Shown here in pieces: positions 1-8,684 of a stretch of 35,478 nucleotides of DNA. Origin of the DNA: an uncultured Burkholderiales bacterium (GTDB taxonomy: Bacteria; Pseudomonadota; Gammaproteobacteria; Burkholderiales; Burkholderiaceae_C); assembly GCA_937864005.1 (NCBI GenBank), contig CALMIL010000145.1:1-35478 (forward strand), written 5' to 3'. Every line of letters starts with the position of its first letter. Within the stretch, counting starts at the first letter, position 1. The notes beneath the pieces are model-generated. The model had not been told where the DNA came from and searched no databases. It saw only the letters and a list, made by a program, of their open reading frames with translations. A program made the translations under genes and the position numbers.

Positions 1-72
1 AATGGGCAAGCTACTGGGCGACCGACTACCGATACGCGGCTTGATCGGGCACATCAGTTTTGATCGCACCCC

Positions 73-129
73 CCGACAACGGCGATCTTCGGGCGCGGTT
101 ATAATCCCATGCTTTACTGCCGTTGTCGG
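73..129 (+). promoter_or_regulatory. rpsU promoter with flanking inverted repeat
   Basis: A perfect TATAAT -10 hexamer lies at 100-105, about 110 bp before the rpsU start. No good -35 is present; the closest match, CCGACA at 73-78, is spaced too far. The hexamer sits between the arms of a perfect 11-bp inverted repeat, CCGACAACGGC at 73-83 and GCCGTTGTCGG at 119-129. The left arm covers the -35 zone and the right arm falls just after the expected transcription start. The repeat is directly visible; a role as operator is inferred. Confidence 0.5.
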
Positions 130-217
130 CCGGTGGGTGGGTACGTGGCAATGCGTCAAGCACATCCTGCAGTCGATACAGCCCGATCGCACCGCCACCC
201 TTCAAACTGAATATTCG

Positions 218-430
218 ATGACTACCATTCGCGTCAAGGAAAACGAACCATTCGACGTCGCGCTGCGCCGTTTCAAGCGCACGATCGAAAAGCTGGGACT
301 GCTGACCGATCTGCGCGCCCGCGAGTTCTACGAAAAGCCCACCGCCGAGCGCAAGCGCAAGAAGGCCGCCGCGGTGAAGCGGCATTTCAAGCGCATCCGC
401 AGCATGCAATTGCCCAAGCGCATGTACTGA
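218..430 (+). CDS. rpsU: 30S ribosomal protein S21
   Basis: Small ribosomal subunit protein bS21, which sits near the 3' end of 16S rRNA and helps initiation. The product is 70 residues, the normal betaproteobacterial length. It shows the family pattern: N-terminal [20 protein letters not shown], a central [16 protein letters not shown], and a very basic C-terminal tail rich in Lys and Arg. The ATG at 218 was chosen because the family begins exactly there; the reading frame stays open further upstream but that part is not S21. There is no clear Shine-Dalgarno sequence, as is common for this gene. A hairpin terminator follows, so it may be transcribed alone. In many proteobacteria rpsU leads the macromolecular synthesis operon; here yqeY follows but dnaG and rpoD do not. 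Confidence 0.97.
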   Translation: MTTIRVKENEPFDVALRRFKRTIEKLGLLTDLRAREFYEKPTAERKRKKAAAVKRHFKRIRSMQLPKRMY

Positions 431-465
431 CGGCCTGCGCGCGGCGCCGTCCCGTCTTCACCGAA

Positions 466-503
466 GCCCGCGACGGCATGCCTCGCGGGCTTTTGCATTT
501 TTC
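466..503 (+). terminator. Rho-independent terminator after rpsU
   Basis: An 8-bp perfect stem, GCCCGCGA at 466-473 pairing with TCGCGGGC at 483-490, encloses a 9-nt loop and is followed by a T-rich run (TTTTGCATTTTT) at 491-502. It lies 36 bp after the rpsU stop and just before yqeY, so it should at least reduce readthrough between the two. Confidence 0.8.
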
Positions 504-528
504 GAACGAATTGCGTCAAACTCCCATC

Positions 529-990
529 ATGAGCCTGAAGGACCGCATCACCGACGACATGAAGAGCGCGATGCGCGCGCGCGAAGCGGATCGGCTGCTG
601 GCCATTCGCGGCCTGCTCGCGGCCATCAAGCAGCGCGAGGTCGACGAACGCGTGAGCCTCGACGACGCTGCCGTGACGGCGATCGTCGATCGGCTCATCA
701 AGCAGCGCAAGGACTCGATCGCCCAGTTCGGCGCCGGCGGTCGCCCCGACCTCGTGGCCAAGGAGAGCGCCGAGCTCGAAGTGCTCGAGTCCTACCTGCC
801 GGCGCGCATGGGCGCAGACGAGATCGCGGGCGAAGTCGCGGCTATCGTCGCTGCGCTCGGCGCCGAGCTCGGCCGGCCCGCGGGCGCCTCCGATATGGGC
901 CGGCTGATGGCCGCCGCGAAAGCCCGGTTCGCCGGCAAGGCCGACATGGCGAGCGTATCGGCTGCAGTCAAGAAGGCGCTCGTAGCGTAG
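529..990 (+). CDS. yqeY: GatB/YqeY domain protein
   Basis: A 153-residue protein of the GatB/YqeY family, whose members resemble the tRNA-binding tail domain of the GatB amidotransferase subunit. It begins MSLKDRITDDMKSAMRARE and contains the family features LLAAIKQREVDER, a central ELEVLESYLP and a C-terminal alanine-rich helical segment with DMGRLMAAAKARFAGKADM. The length is standard. I chose the ATG at 529 over an in-frame ATG at 478, because the latter lies inside the rpsU terminator and adds residues the family lacks. The gene often sits beside rpsU; its biochemical role is not established. It probably forms a short transcription unit with the DUF442 gene 24 bp downstream. Confidence 0.93.
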   Translation: MSLKDRITDDMKSAMRAREADRLLAIRGLLAAIKQREVDERVSLDDAAVTAIVDRLIKQRKDSIAQFGAGGRPDLVAKESAELEVLESYLPARMGADEIAGEVAAIVAALGAELGRPAGASDMGRLMAAAKARFAGKADMASVSAAVKKALVA

Positions 991-1014
991 CGGCCGGGAC
1001 GGAGGGCCACGACC

Positions 1015-1368
1015 ATGACCACAGACGGCGCCCACTCCCTGCGACCGGTCGACCCGGACGTGTGTGTCGCTGCCCAGCTCGACCCGGGCGCGATGGCCTG
1101 GGCGGCGGGTCTGGGCTTTCGAAGCGTGATCAACAACCGGCCCGATTTCGAAGCCGGCCCCGATCAGCCGACGAGCAGCGCGATAGAGGCCGCGGCGGCG
1201 GCCGCGGGATTGAACTACGTCTACCTGCCGGTTGCGCCGGCCTATCAGAGCCCGCAGGAGATCGCCCGCATGGCCGAGCTGGTCGCGACGCTGCCGAAGC
1301 CCATCCTCGCGTTCTGCCGCTCGGGCGCGCGCTCGGGCAAGCTTTACCTCGCAAGTCAGCAACGCTGA
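1015..1368 (+). CDS. DUF442 / TIGR01244-type phosphatase-like protein
   Basis: A 117-residue protein resembling the DUF442 (TIGR01244) family, which has a dual-specificity-phosphatase or rhodanese-like fold. Visible features are an N-terminal VDPDVCVAAQLDPGAM, the segment GFRSVINNRPDFE, and the putative active-site loop FCRSGARSG with Cys101 and Arg106. Related domains occur fused to metallo-hydrolases or alone and are linked to sulfide and sulfur handling, but the substrate here is unknown. A strong Shine-Dalgarno, GGAGG at 1001-1005, supports the ATG at 1015. It follows yqeY by 24 bp and converges on folE2. Family assignment is fairly sure; the reaction is not. Confidence 0.85.
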   Translation: MTTDGAHSLRPVDPDVCVAAQLDPGAMAWAAGLGFRSVINNRPDFEAGPDQPTSSAIEAAAAAAGLNYVYLPVAPAYQSPQEIARMAELVATLPKPILAFCRSGARSGKLYLASQQR

Positions 1369-1389
1369 TTCGCGCGGCGCGCGATCAGC
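1364..1389. terminator. Possible bidirectional terminator hairpin
   Basis: GCTGATTCGCGC at 1364-1375 pairs with GCGCGATCAGC at 1379-1389 with one bulged base, between the convergent DUF442 and folE2 genes. It overlaps the DUF442 stop codon. There is no T-tract on either strand, so it may act as an RNA-stabilising hairpin rather than a classical terminator. Confidence 0.4.
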
Positions 1390-1403
1390 CGATCGTGCAC
1401 CGT

Positions 1404-2204
1404 CTAGGCGCGCTCGATGCGCGCGTAGGCCGAGTGGTTGTGGATCGACTCGAAATTCTCGACGTCCACGCTGTAGCGCCCGATCCTCGGGTCGGCATTC
1501 AGGCGCAGCGCGACGTCGCGCACCAGGTCTTCGACGAACTTCGGGTTCTCGTAGGCGCGCTCGGTGACCCACTTTTCATCGGCGCGCTTGAGCATCGGCC
1601 AGAGTTCGGAGGACGCGCTGTCCTCGGCGAACCGCACCAGTTCGGTCCACGTCAGGTCCTTCAGCAGCTCGACGCGAATCGTCACGTGGGTGCGCTGGTT
1701 GTGGGCGCCGTAGTCGGAGATCTCCTTCGAGCAGGGGCAAAGGCTCTTCACCGGAACGACGACCTCGGCCCACACCGTCGTGCCCGATGCAGCCGCTTCG
1801 GCAATCCAGCGGCCCTCGTATTCGAGCAGGCTCTCGACGCCCGATACCGGCGCGCGCTTGCGCAGAAAGAACGGAAAGCTCGCCTCGATGCGGCCGTTGG
1901 CCGCATGCAGCCGTTCGAGCATGTCCGCCCCCGCCCTGGCGAGCCCGGAAGCGTCCATCGGAGCGTCGAGCGCGTCGAGCCAGGCGACGAAGCGCGACAT
2001 GTGGGTGCCCTTCTGCTCCGCCGGCAGCGCGACGTCGAGCGACCAGAGCGCGACCGTCGACTGCACGCCCGAGCCGATGCGCAATTGCAGCGGGTAGCGC
2101 ACGCGCTTGATCCCGACCCGCTGGATCGCGAGGTGCCGCTCGTCGCGCCCGCTCTGGGTGTCGGGGATGTGCAGCGCTTCCTGGGGGTGGGTTGGCGATT
2201 TCAA
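1404..2204 (-). CDS. folE2: GTP cyclohydrolase I type 2 (FolE2)
   Basis: Converts GTP to 7,8-dihydroneopterin triphosphate, the first step of tetrahydrofolate synthesis, using the metal-flexible FolE2 (COG1469) fold rather than FolE. The product has 266 residues, the usual size. Family landmarks are [19 protein letters not shown] near the N-terminus and the conserved metal-site region [20 protein letters not shown] with Cys156, then [10 protein letters not shown], and a C-terminal [13 protein letters not shown]. The start codon appears to be TTG at 2204: no ATG or GTG fits, and a good Shine-Dalgarno (GAGGAAG) sits six bases ahead. It is the last gene on this strand after xseB-ispA-dxs, 136 bp behind dxs, so it may share the operon or have its own promoter. 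In other bacteria folE2 is often induced by zinc shortage; I see no clear Zur site. Confidence 0.95.
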   Translation of the reverse strand: MKSPTHPQEALHIPDTQSGRDERHLAIQRVGIKRVRYPLQLRIGSGVQSTVALWSLDVALPAEQKGTHMSRFVAWLDALDAPMDASGLARAGADMLERLHAANGRIEASFPFFLRKRAPVSGVESLLEYEGRWIAEAAASGTTVWAEVVVPVKSLCPCSKEISDYGAHNQRTHVTIRVELLKDLTWTELVRFAEDSASSELWPMLKRADEKWVTERAYENPKFVEDLVRDVALRLNADPRIGRYSVDVENFESIHNHSAYARIERA

Positions 2205-2340
2205 CGCAGGCTTCCTCGGGCCGCGGGCCGGATCACGCGGCGATGAAATGCGCCGGCTGCGTCGCCGATGCCGCGACGCGCCGGACGAAGGCAGCCGAGC
2301 GCGCGACCCGTATCCATGAGATGCCTAGCGCTTGGCCGCT

Positions 2341-4236
2341 TCAGCCCGCAGCGGCCGGATGGACCAACTGCAGCTTGGCGGCAAAACGCTGCAGGATCGA
2401 GCGCTCGATGCCGGCGGCGTCGAGCCCGCACATCGCGAGCAGCTTGGCGGGCTCGCCGTGCTCGACGAAGGTATCGGGCAAACCGAGCACGAGCACCGGC
2501 GTCGCGATCGATGCCGCCTGCAGCGCTTCGAGCACGGCGCTGCCGGCGCCGCCCATCGTGCAACCTTCCTCGACCGTGACGATCGCATCGTGGCTGCGCG
2601 CAAGTGCCGTCACGAGCTCGACATCCAGCGGCTTCACGAAGCGCATGTTGGCGACCGTCGCGTCGAGTCGTTGTCCCGCCTCGAGCGCCGGGTAGAGCAG
2701 GGTGCCGAACGCAAGAATAGCGATGCGCTGGCCGCGGCTTCTCGTCTCGCGCCGCAGTTCCCCCTTGCCGAACGGCAGATCCTTCAGCCCCGGCTGCACC
2801 TCGGCGCCCACGCCCGCGCCGCGCGGATAGCGCACGGCCGCCGGTCCATCGTGGCGGAACGCCGTCGTCAGCAATTGACGGCATTCGTTCTCGTCCGCCG
2901 GCGCCATCACGCTCATATTCGGAATGCAGCGCAGGTAGGCGATATCGTAGGCACCGGCATGGGTCGGTCCATCGGCGCCGACGATGCCCGCGCGGTCAAG
3001 CGCGAAGACGACCGGCAGATTCTGCAGCGCAACGTCGTGGATCAACTGGTCGTAGGCACGCTGCAGGAAGGTCGAATAGATCGCGACGACCGGCTTGAGC
3101 CCCTCGCAGGCCAGGCCCGCGGCAAACGTCACCGCATGCTGCTCGGCGATGCCAACGTCGTGATAGCGCGTCGGAAAGCGGCGCTCGAACTCGACCATGC
3201 CCGACCCTTCGCGCATCGCCGGCGTGATGCCGACGAGCCGCTCGTCGGTCGCCGCCATGTCGCACAGCCAGTTGCCGAAGACCTGCGAGAAGGTCGGCTT
3301 GCCGGGCGCCGCCTTCGCAAAACCGACCGCCGGATCGAACTTGCCGGATGCGAAGTGATAGCGCACCGGTTCGGCCTCGGCGAGCTTGTAGCCGTAGCCC
3401 TTCTTCGTCACGACGTGCAGGAACTGCGGGCCCTTGAGCTCGCGCAGGTTCTCGAGGGTCGGGATCAGCGAGTCGAGATCGTGGCCGTCGATCGGGCCGA
3501 CGTAGTTGAAGCCGAACTCCTCGAAGATCGTCCCCGGCACGACCATGCCCTTGGCGTGCTCCTCGAAGCGGCGCACGAGTTCGAACAGCGGCGGCGCATT
3601 GCGCAGCACCGTCTTCGCGGTGTCGCGCGCCGCGGCGTAGAAGCGGCCCGACATCAGCCGCGCGAGGTGGCCGTTCAACGCACCGACCGGCGGCGAAATC
3701 GACATGTCGTTGTCGTTGAGGATCACGAGCATGTCGGCCTGCGATACACCGGCATTGTTGAGCGCCTCGAACGCCATGCCGGCGCTCATCGCGCCGTCGC
3801 CGATGATCGCGACCGCGCGGCGGTGCTCGCCCTTCAGGCGCGAGGCGACGGCCATGCCCAGTGCGGCGGCGATCGAGGTCGACGAATGCGCGGTGCCGAA
3901 GGTGTCGTATTCGCTTTCGTCGCGGCGCGGGAAGCCGCTGATGCCGCCCAGCTGGCGCAGCCCCGCCATCAGCTCGCGCCGGCCGGTGAGGATCTTGTGC
4001 GGGTAGGTCTGATGGCCGACGTCCCACACCAGGCGGTCGTGCGGCGTATCGAATACCGCATGCAGCGCGACCGTCAGCTCGACGGTGCCGAGGTTGGACG
4101 ACAGGTGACCGCCGGTCTGCGACACGCTGTAGAGCAGGAAGTCGCGCAACTCGGCGGCAAGCCGCTCGAGTTCGCCGCGCGACAGCCGGCGCACGTCGGC
4201 CGGGCTGTTGATGGTCTGGAGCAGGGCGTATTTCAT
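2341..4236 (-). CDS. dxs: 1-deoxy-D-xylulose-5-phosphate synthase
   Basis: Thiamine-diphosphate enzyme joining pyruvate and glyceraldehyde 3-phosphate into DXP, the entry to the MEP isoprenoid pathway and a precursor for thiamine and pyridoxal. The product is 631 residues, typical for Dxs. The N-terminal domain has [32 protein letters not shown] and the TPP/Mg motif [19 protein letters not shown] followed by NDNDMSIS. The middle domain has [20 protein letters not shown], and the C-terminal transketolase domain ends near [13 protein letters not shown] start at the ATG at 4236 ([12 protein letters not shown]); an adjacent ATG at 4239 and a further upstream in-frame ATG exist but match no Dxs. 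It lies 79 bp behind ispA, and pairing a MEP gene with a prenyl synthase is the standard betaproteobacterial order. Confidence 0.98.
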   Translation of the reverse strand: MKYALLQTINSPADVRRLSRGELERLAAELRDFLLYSVSQTGGHLSSNLGTVELTVALHAVFDTPHDRLVWDVGHQTYPHKILTGRRELMAGLRQLGGISGFPRRDESEYDTFGTAHSSTSIAAALGMAVASRLKGEHRRAVAIIGDGAMSAGMAFEALNNAGVSQADMLVILNDNDMSISPPVGALNGHLARLMSGRFYAAARDTAKTVLRNAPPLFELVRRFEEHAKGMVVPGTIFEEFGFNYVGPIDGHDLDSLIPTLENLRELKGPQFLHVVTKKGYGYKLAEAEPVRYHFASGKFDPAVGFAKAAPGKPTFSQVFGNWLCDMAATDERLVGITPAMREGSGMVEFERRFPTRYHDVGIAEQHAVTFAAGLACEGLKPVVAIYSTFLQRAYDQLIHDVALQNLPVVFALDRAGIVGADGPTHAGAYDIAYLRCIPNMSVMAPADENECRQLLTTAFRHDGPAAVRYPRGAGVGAEVQPGLKDLPFGKGELRRETRSRGQRIAILAFGTLLYPALEAGQRLDATVANMRFVKPLDVELVTALARSHDAIVTVEEGCTMGGAGSAVLEALQAASIATPVLVLGLPDTFVEHGEPAKLLAMCGLDAAGIERSILQRFAAKLQLVHPAAAG

Positions 4237-4315
4237 CATCGGTCGTCGTCGCCCGCGGTCGGCACCGGCATGCACGCCGCGTGGCAACGCTTCGGGCATC
4301 CTGAAGTCGTCATGT

Positions 4316-5203
4316 TCAGCTGTCGCGTTCGACGATCTTGTCGGCGAGCAGGCTCAGCCAGGCCGCCTGCGCCAGGCCGCTGCGGGCGAGTGCGGCGAGC
4401 GCGGTATCGCGCAGCGCGTCGGCGTGCCGGCGCGCCGCGTCCAGACCGAGCACCGTCACGTAGGTCGGCTTGTTGTCGTTCGCATCCTTGCCGGCCGTCT
4501 TGCCAAGCGTCTCCGATTCCTGCGTCACATCCAGGATGTCGTCGACGACCTGGAATGCGAGGCCGATGGCGTCACCATACTCGGACAACGCCTGCCATGC
4601 GGCGGGCGTCGTCGTGCCGCAAGCGGCACCCATCAGCACGCTTGCCTGCAGCAGCGCACCGGTCTTGCGGTGGTGCATGTCGCGCAGCGTGCGTTCGTCC
4701 AGCGGCCGGCCGATGCTGACGAGGTCGATCGCCTGCCCCCCCGCCATGCCGGCATGTCCGGCCGCACGCGCGAGCAGCGCGCACAGCCGCGCCTGCAATG
4801 CGGGCGGCACGCCATGCTCGGGTGTCAGCACCTCGAACGCGAGCGCCTGCATCGCGTCGCCGGCGAGCATCGCCTGCGCCTCGCCAAATTGGACGTGGAC
4901 GGTCGGCTTGCCGCGGCGCAGGATGTCGTTGTCCATGCACGGCATATCGTCGTGAACGAGCGAATAGGCGTGGATCAGCTCGACGGCGCAGGCCGCGCGC
5001 AGCGCGGCGTCCCGGTTGCCGTGCACCGCCTGGGCGGCGGCGAGGACGAGCAGCGGCCGCACGCGCTTGCCGCCGTCGAGCACGCCGTAGCGCATCGCGA
5101 GGCCGAGCCCGGCCGGCGCGCCGGACGGCACCCAGCGTTCGAGCGCGCGCTCGACATCGTCGAGTTCGCCGCGCATCCAGACGTCGAAGTCGGCAAGCTT
5201 CAT
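4316..5203 (-). CDS. ispA: Polyprenyl (farnesyl) diphosphate synthase
   Basis: Condenses isopentenyl diphosphate with allylic primers, most likely to farnesyl diphosphate, supplying undecaprenyl phosphate and quinone side chains. The 295-residue product has the first aspartate-rich motif [10 protein letters not shown] (Asp85, Asp86, Asp91), the second motif [12 protein letters not shown] near residue 220, and [10 protein letters not shown] near residue 45 for diphosphate binding. The short spacing of the first motif (DDxxxxD) is that of bacterial type II farnesyl synthases. The ATG at 5203 overlaps the xseB stop by 4 bp (ATGA), which suggests translational coupling. A geranyl or geranylgeranyl product cannot be excluded from sequence alone, but the xseB-ispA-dxs context favours IspA. 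Confidence 0.95.
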   Translation of the reverse strand: MKLADFDVWMRGELDDVERALERWVPSGAPAGLGLAMRYGVLDGGKRVRPLLVLAAAQAVHGNRDAALRAACAVELIHAYSLVHDDMPCMDNDILRRGKPTVHVQFGEAQAMLAGDAMQALAFEVLTPEHGVPPALQARLCALLARAAGHAGMAGGQAIDLVSIGRPLDERTLRDMHHRKTGALLQASVLMGAACGTTTPAAWQALSEYGDAIGLAFQVVDDILDVTQESETLGKTAGKDANDNKPTYVTVLGLDAARRHADALRDTALAALARSGLAQAAWLSLLADKIVERDS

Positions 5204-5451
5204 GCGTCGATCCAGGGCTGGAGCTGCCCTTCTTCCAGTACCTTGACCTGAATCTCGACCGCTTCGAGCCGGCCGCGACAGAATGCCAGCAGTTCGGCGC
5301 CGCGGCGGTAGCTTTCGATCAGGCTGTCCAGCGGCATCTGCCCCCCCTCCATGGCTCCGACCAGGCGCTCGAGTTCGGTCAGGGCGTCTTCATAGCTGGC
5401 CGGTGCGGCTGGCGCTGGCGGGCTCGGCGAGGCGTGGGTGGACTTGGCCAT
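5200..5451 (-). CDS. xseB: Exodeoxyribonuclease VII small subunit
   Basis: Small subunit of exonuclease VII, which assembles around XseA and helps degrade single-stranded DNA to oligonucleotides. The 83-residue product has an Ala/Pro-rich N-terminal extension and then the family core [19 protein letters not shown], a LESYRRG-like segment ([18 protein letters not shown]) and a C-terminal coiled-coil-prone VKVLEEG. The ATG at 5449-5451 is preceded by a GAGAAAG Shine-Dalgarno. It is the first gene of the ispA-dxs-folE2 strand and overlaps ispA by 4 bp. The large subunit xseA is not in the window, as is normal because the two are usually unlinked. Confidence 0.95.
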   Translation of the reverse strand: MAKSTHASPSPPAPAAPASYEDALTELERLVGAMEGGQMPLDSLIESYRRGAELLAFCRGRLEAVEIQVKVLEEGQLQPWIDA

Positions 5452-5659
5452 CTTTCTCGGGAAATCAGTGATTGTAGTCAGCCCGCAGCGTGCCGCGGCT
5501 TTGCTGCGGCCCGCCCCGCACGACGCTGGGTAGAATGCCGCATCCGGCCGGGCCTGCCGGCCGACGCCTGCCGCACGGGGCCGGACCTGAAGTGCCGGAT
5601 CGGCGATCGCTTCACCCGGCGGAGATGTTCATGCACAGACAAAGGAGCCGTCCGGGACC
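5452..5659. promoter_or_regulatory. Divergent promoter region xseB / Rieske oxygenase
   Basis: A 208-bp gap between divergent transcription units. On the minus strand a TACAAT -10-like hexamer lies about 20 bp before the xseB start region, with no convincing -35. On the plus strand a TAGAAT hexamer occurs near 5531-5536, again without a good -35. An AAAGGAG Shine-Dalgarno at 5641-5647 serves the Rieske gene. No further element is recognised. Confidence 0.3.
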
Positions 5660-6817
5660 ATGTCCGACCTGAGCCTGGCGCCGGGCACACTGGATCGCAG
5701 CCGCACCCAGCTTCCGGTATCGGCCTATTTCGACGCCGCGCTGTTCGAGCGCGAACAGGCGCGCATCTTCTCCCGCATGCCACGCTACCTCGGGCACGAA
5801 CTGATGGTGCCCGAGATCGGCGACCACTATGCGCTAGCGCAGGAGCGAGAGGGCCGCGCGTTGGTGCGGACCCGAAGCGGCATCGAAGTGATCTCGAACG
5901 TCTGCCGGCATCGCCAGGCGGTGATCCTGCGCGGCCGCGGCAGCGTGCAAGGCGCCGGCGGCAATATCGTGTGCCCGCTGCATCGCTGGACCTACGACCT
6001 GCACGGCAAGCTGCTCGGTGCGCCGCACTTCGCGGAGGACCCCTGCCTGAACCTGCGCAACTATCCGACGCAGACGTGGAACGGGCTCGTCTTCGACGCC
6101 GGCGCGTTCGACGTCGGCGCCGAGCTCGCGAATATCGATACCGGCGCGAGCTTCGACTTCAGCGGCCACGTGCTGGACCGCATCCACGTGCACGAATGCG
6201 CCTACAACTGGAAGACCTTCATCGAGGTCTATCTGGAGGACTATCACGTCGGCCCCTTCCACCCCGGGCTCGGCAACTTCGTGACCTGCGACGATCTGCG
6301 CTGGCAGATGGGGCAATCGCACTCGGTGCAGACGGTGGGCGTCGCCAGTTCGTTCGGCAAGGCACTCGGCCGCGCCGGATCGCCGGTCTACGAGCGCTGG
6401 CAGGCCGAAGTCATGCGCTATCAGCAGGGCCGCGCGCCCGCCCATGGCGCGGTCTGGCTGACGCTGTACCCGGCCGTGATGGTCGAGTGGTATCCGAACG
6501 TAATCGTCGTCTCCACGCTCTACGCAGGCGGCCCGCAGCAGACGACCAACGTCGTCGAGTTCTACTACCCCGAGGAGATCGCCGCCTTCGAGCGCGACTA
6601 CGTCCAGGCGCAGCAGGACGCCTACCTCGAGACCTGCGAAGAGGACGACGAGATCGCGCTGCGCATGGACCAGGGCCGCGCCGCGCTGCTGGCGCGCGGC
6701 GACGACGAGGCCGGCCCCTACCAGTCGCCGATGGAAGACGGCATGCAGCACTTCCACGAGTGGTACCGGCACATGATGGACGCGCCGGGCGATCCGGCAT
6801 TTCCCGGCGCGGCCTGA
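5660..6817 (+). CDS. Rieske non-heme iron oxygenase, alpha subunit type
   Basis: A 385-residue Rieske oxygenase of unknown substrate. The N-terminal Rieske domain binds a [2Fe-2S] cluster through Cys82, His84, Cys105 and His108 (VCRHRQAV...VCPLHRW). The catalytic domain begins around residue 170 and shows NWKTFIEVYLEDYHVGPFHP; His196 and His201 should hold the mononuclear iron, with the bridging Asp194 between the two centres and a carboxylate ligand expected in the acidic C-terminal part (EEDDEIALRMDQG). Such enzymes hydroxylate or demethylate aromatic or other compounds using electrons from a ferredoxin reductase. No reductase, ferredoxin or beta subunit is adjacent. It leads a tight operon with an EamA transporter and a rhodanese, which hints at a small-molecule or sulfur-linked substrate, but that is inference. 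An AAAGGAG ribosome-binding site supports the start. Confidence 0.93.
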   Translation: MSDLSLAPGTLDRSRTQLPVSAYFDAALFEREQARIFSRMPRYLGHELMVPEIGDHYALAQEREGRALVRTRSGIEVISNVCRHRQAVILRGRGSVQGAGGNIVCPLHRWTYDLHGKLLGAPHFAEDPCLNLRNYPTQTWNGLVFDAGAFDVGAELANIDTGASFDFSGHVLDRIHVHECAYNWKTFIEVYLEDYHVGPFHPGLGNFVTCDDLRWQMGQSHSVQTVGVASSFGKALGRAGSPVYERWQAEVMRYQQGRAPAHGAVWLTLYPAVMVEWYPNVIVVSTLYAGGPQQTTNVVEFYYPEEIAAFERDYVQAQQDAYLETCEEDDEIALRMDQGRAALLARGDDEAGPYQSPMEDGMQHFHEWYRHMMDAPGDPAFPGAA

Positions 6818-6850
6818 ACCACCGGCCCGAAGCCCGCCGCCGAGCCTCGC

Positions 6851-7759
6851 GTGAGAGCCGTGCTGCGCACCCCGGCGGGGCTGATGGTGCTGTCGTCGCT
6901 GCTGTTCGCGCTGATGGGCGCCTGCGTCAAGCTCGCGGCGGTGCGCTACGCGGCGGGCGAGATCGTCCTCTATCGCGGCATCGTGGGCATCCTTGCGATG
7001 CACAGCGTCGCCCGCCTGCGCGGCGGCACGCTGCGAACCGCGGTGCCGGCGATGCACTTCTGGCGCAGCCTGACCGGCGTCATCGCGCTTGTGCTCTGGT
7101 TCTTCGCGATCGCCAACCTGCCGCTCGCGACGGCGGTGACGCTCAACTACATGTCCTCGGTCTGGATGGCGCTGTTCCTGGTCGGCGGCGCGATCGCGCT
7201 CGGCGGCGCGCGCATCGATCCGCGCCTGATCCTCACCGTGCTCGTCGGTTTCACGGGCGTCGCCTGCGTGCTGCAACCGGCAATCGCACGCGACCAGATC
7301 TGGGGCGCCCTCGCCGGCCTGCTCTCGGGTGTCCTCGCCGCGACCGCCTATCTGCAGGTGACCGCGCTCGGCCGCGCCGGCGAGCCCGACTACCGGATCG
7401 TCTTCTACTTCTCGCTCGGCAGCATCGTCGCCGGCGCGGCGACGACGCCGCTCACCGGCGGCCTGCACGGCCACAGCGCGACAAGCCTTGCGCTGCTGCT
7501 CGCGGTCGGCCTGCTCGCGACGACGGCGCAGATCCTGATGACCCGCGCCTATGCGAGCGGACCTACACTCGTCATCGCAAGCCTGCAGTACCTCGGCATC
7601 GCCTGGTCTTTCATCCTTGGCGTCGCGTTCTTCGACGACCCGTTCACGGCGCTCGCGCTGCTGGGCATGGGGTTGATCGTCGCCGCCGGCATTGCCGCAA
7701 CGCGCCTGCGCCAGAGCGTCGAGCCCGCCCATGCCGTAAAACCGAACGTCGAGCCATGA
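6851..7759 (+). CDS. EamA/DMT-family transporter
   Basis: A 302-residue inner-membrane protein with about ten hydrophobic segments in two EamA repeats, the layout of drug/metabolite transporter exporters. The first repeat runs from LMVLSSLLFALMGACVKLAA through LNYMSSVWMALFLVGG; the second starts at IWGALAGLLSGVLAATAYLQ and ends with LGMGLIVAAGIAATRL. The segment FAIANLPLATAVTLNYMSSV matches the conserved region of this family. Substrate is unknown. I used the GTG at 6851, the first start after the Rieske stop; an ATG further in (LMVLSS) would cut into the first helix. It lies 33 bp after the Rieske gene and its stop overlaps the rhodanese start by 4 bp, so the three are almost certainly one transcript. 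Confidence 0.9.
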   Translation: MRAVLRTPAGLMVLSSLLFALMGACVKLAAVRYAAGEIVLYRGIVGILAMHSVARLRGGTLRTAVPAMHFWRSLTGVIALVLWFFAIANLPLATAVTLNYMSSVWMALFLVGGAIALGGARIDPRLILTVLVGFTGVACVLQPAIARDQIWGALAGLLSGVLAATAYLQVTALGRAGEPDYRIVFYFSLGSIVAGAATTPLTGGLHGHSATSLALLLAVGLLATTAQILMTRAYASGPTLVIASLQYLGIAWSFILGVAFFDDPFTALALLGMGLIVAAGIAATRLRQSVEPAHAVKPNVEP

Positions 7760-8661
7760 ATCAGTCCCGCCACCCCCTCACACGCCGCGCCGCCCTGCCT
7801 GCAGCAAGCCCGCTCGTCAGTGCCGCGGCGCTCGAAGCGGCCCTCGATGCCGGCGCCGAAGTCGTGCTGCTCGATGCGCGCTTCGATCTGTCGGACCCCG
7901 AGGCCGGCCGGCGCGCCTACGCGCAAGGCCACCTGCCGGGCGCGCAATATGCCGATCTCGACCGCGATCTCTCCGGCCCGAAAGCGGCGCCGGGCCCGGC
8001 ATTCACCGGCCGCCACCCGCTGCCGTCACGCGATGCATTCGCCGCGACCGTCGGCCGCTGGGGGATCGGGCCCGGGACCTGCGTCGTCGCGATGGATGCC
8101 CAGGGCAGCGCGTACGCCGCGCGCCTGTGGTGGCTGCTGCGCTGGATCGGGCACGCGCGCGTCTGGGTGCTCGATGGCGGAATCGCCGCCTGGCTGGCGG
8201 CCGGCGGCACGCTGACCGCAGAAGCGACGACGGCGCGAGCGCGCGCCCCGTATCCGCGCCGGGCCGCTTCGATGCCGACGGTCGATGCCGCGCAACTCGC
8301 CGGCACCCTCGGCAGCGCCCAGGTGGTCGACGCCCGTGCCGCGGAGCGGTTTCGCGGCGACGTCGAGCCGCTCGATGCGGTGGCGGGCCACATTCCGGGC
8401 ACCCTGAACCGTCCTTTCAAGGACAACCTCGACGCCGGCGGCGCGCATTTCAAGCCGGCGGCGCAGCTTGCGCGCGAATTTGCCGCCCTCTGCGGCGGCG
8501 CCCTGCCGTCCGCCAGCGTGCACCTCTGCGGCTCGGGCGTCACCGCCTGCCACAACCTGCTCGCGATGCAGGCCGCCGGCCTGCCGGGTGCAGCGCTCTA
8601 CCCCGGCTCGTGGAGCGAATGGTGCGCCGATCCGGTACGCCCGGTAGCCCGCGGCGCCTGA
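7756..8661 (+). CDS. Two-domain rhodanese sulfurtransferase (SseA-like)
   Basis: A 301-residue tandem rhodanese, probably a thiosulfate or 3-mercaptopyruvate sulfurtransferase. The N-terminal domain (about residues 20-140) has VVLLDARFDLSDP, AYAQGHLPGAQYADLDRDLS and a degenerate loop with Asp114 in the Cys position (MDAQGSAYAAR). The C-terminal domain has QVVDARAAERFRG, AGHIPGTLNRPF and the active loop CGSGVTACHN with nucleophile Cys258. The loop CGSGVTA is typical of mercaptopyruvate sulfurtransferases, so that substrate is favoured. The ATG at 7756 overlaps the EamA stop (ATGA), which implies translational coupling. The first ~20 residues are basic and not clearly a signal peptide, so a cytoplasmic site is likely. 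Confidence 0.92.
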   Translation: MNQSRHPLTRRAALPAASPLVSAAALEAALDAGAEVVLLDARFDLSDPEAGRRAYAQGHLPGAQYADLDRDLSGPKAAPGPAFTGRHPLPSRDAFAATVGRWGIGPGTCVVAMDAQGSAYAARLWWLLRWIGHARVWVLDGGIAAWLAAGGTLTAEATTARARAPYPRRAASMPTVDAAQLAGTLGSAQVVDARAAERFRGDVEPLDAVAGHIPGTLNRPFKDNLDAGGAHFKPAAQLAREFAALCGGALPSASVHLCGSGVTACHNLLAMQAAGLPGAALYPGSWSEWCADPVRPVARGA

Positions 8662-8684
8662 ACGCGCCGGCGGCTGGCTTCGAC

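Noticed and set aside
88..101. Histidine-rich codon cluster checked as a possible repeat array (the actual cluster is in the ZIP gene near 11060-11110)
   Set aside because: The CAC/CAT run near 11060-11110 is simply the His-rich metal-binding loop of the ZIP transporter; nothing repetitive is present at 88-101.
2332..4719. A plus-strand frame of about 795 codons over dxs and ispA
   Set aside because: Mirror of the two conserved genes; no recognisable motif.
4798..8661. A very long uninterrupted plus-strand frame (about 1287 codons) from ispA to the end of the rhodanese gene
   Set aside because: Only its last 302 codons are real (the rhodanese). The rest is antisense to ispA and xseB and out of frame with the Rieske and EamA genes, with Arg/Ala-rich low-complexity translation typical of high-GC shadow frames.
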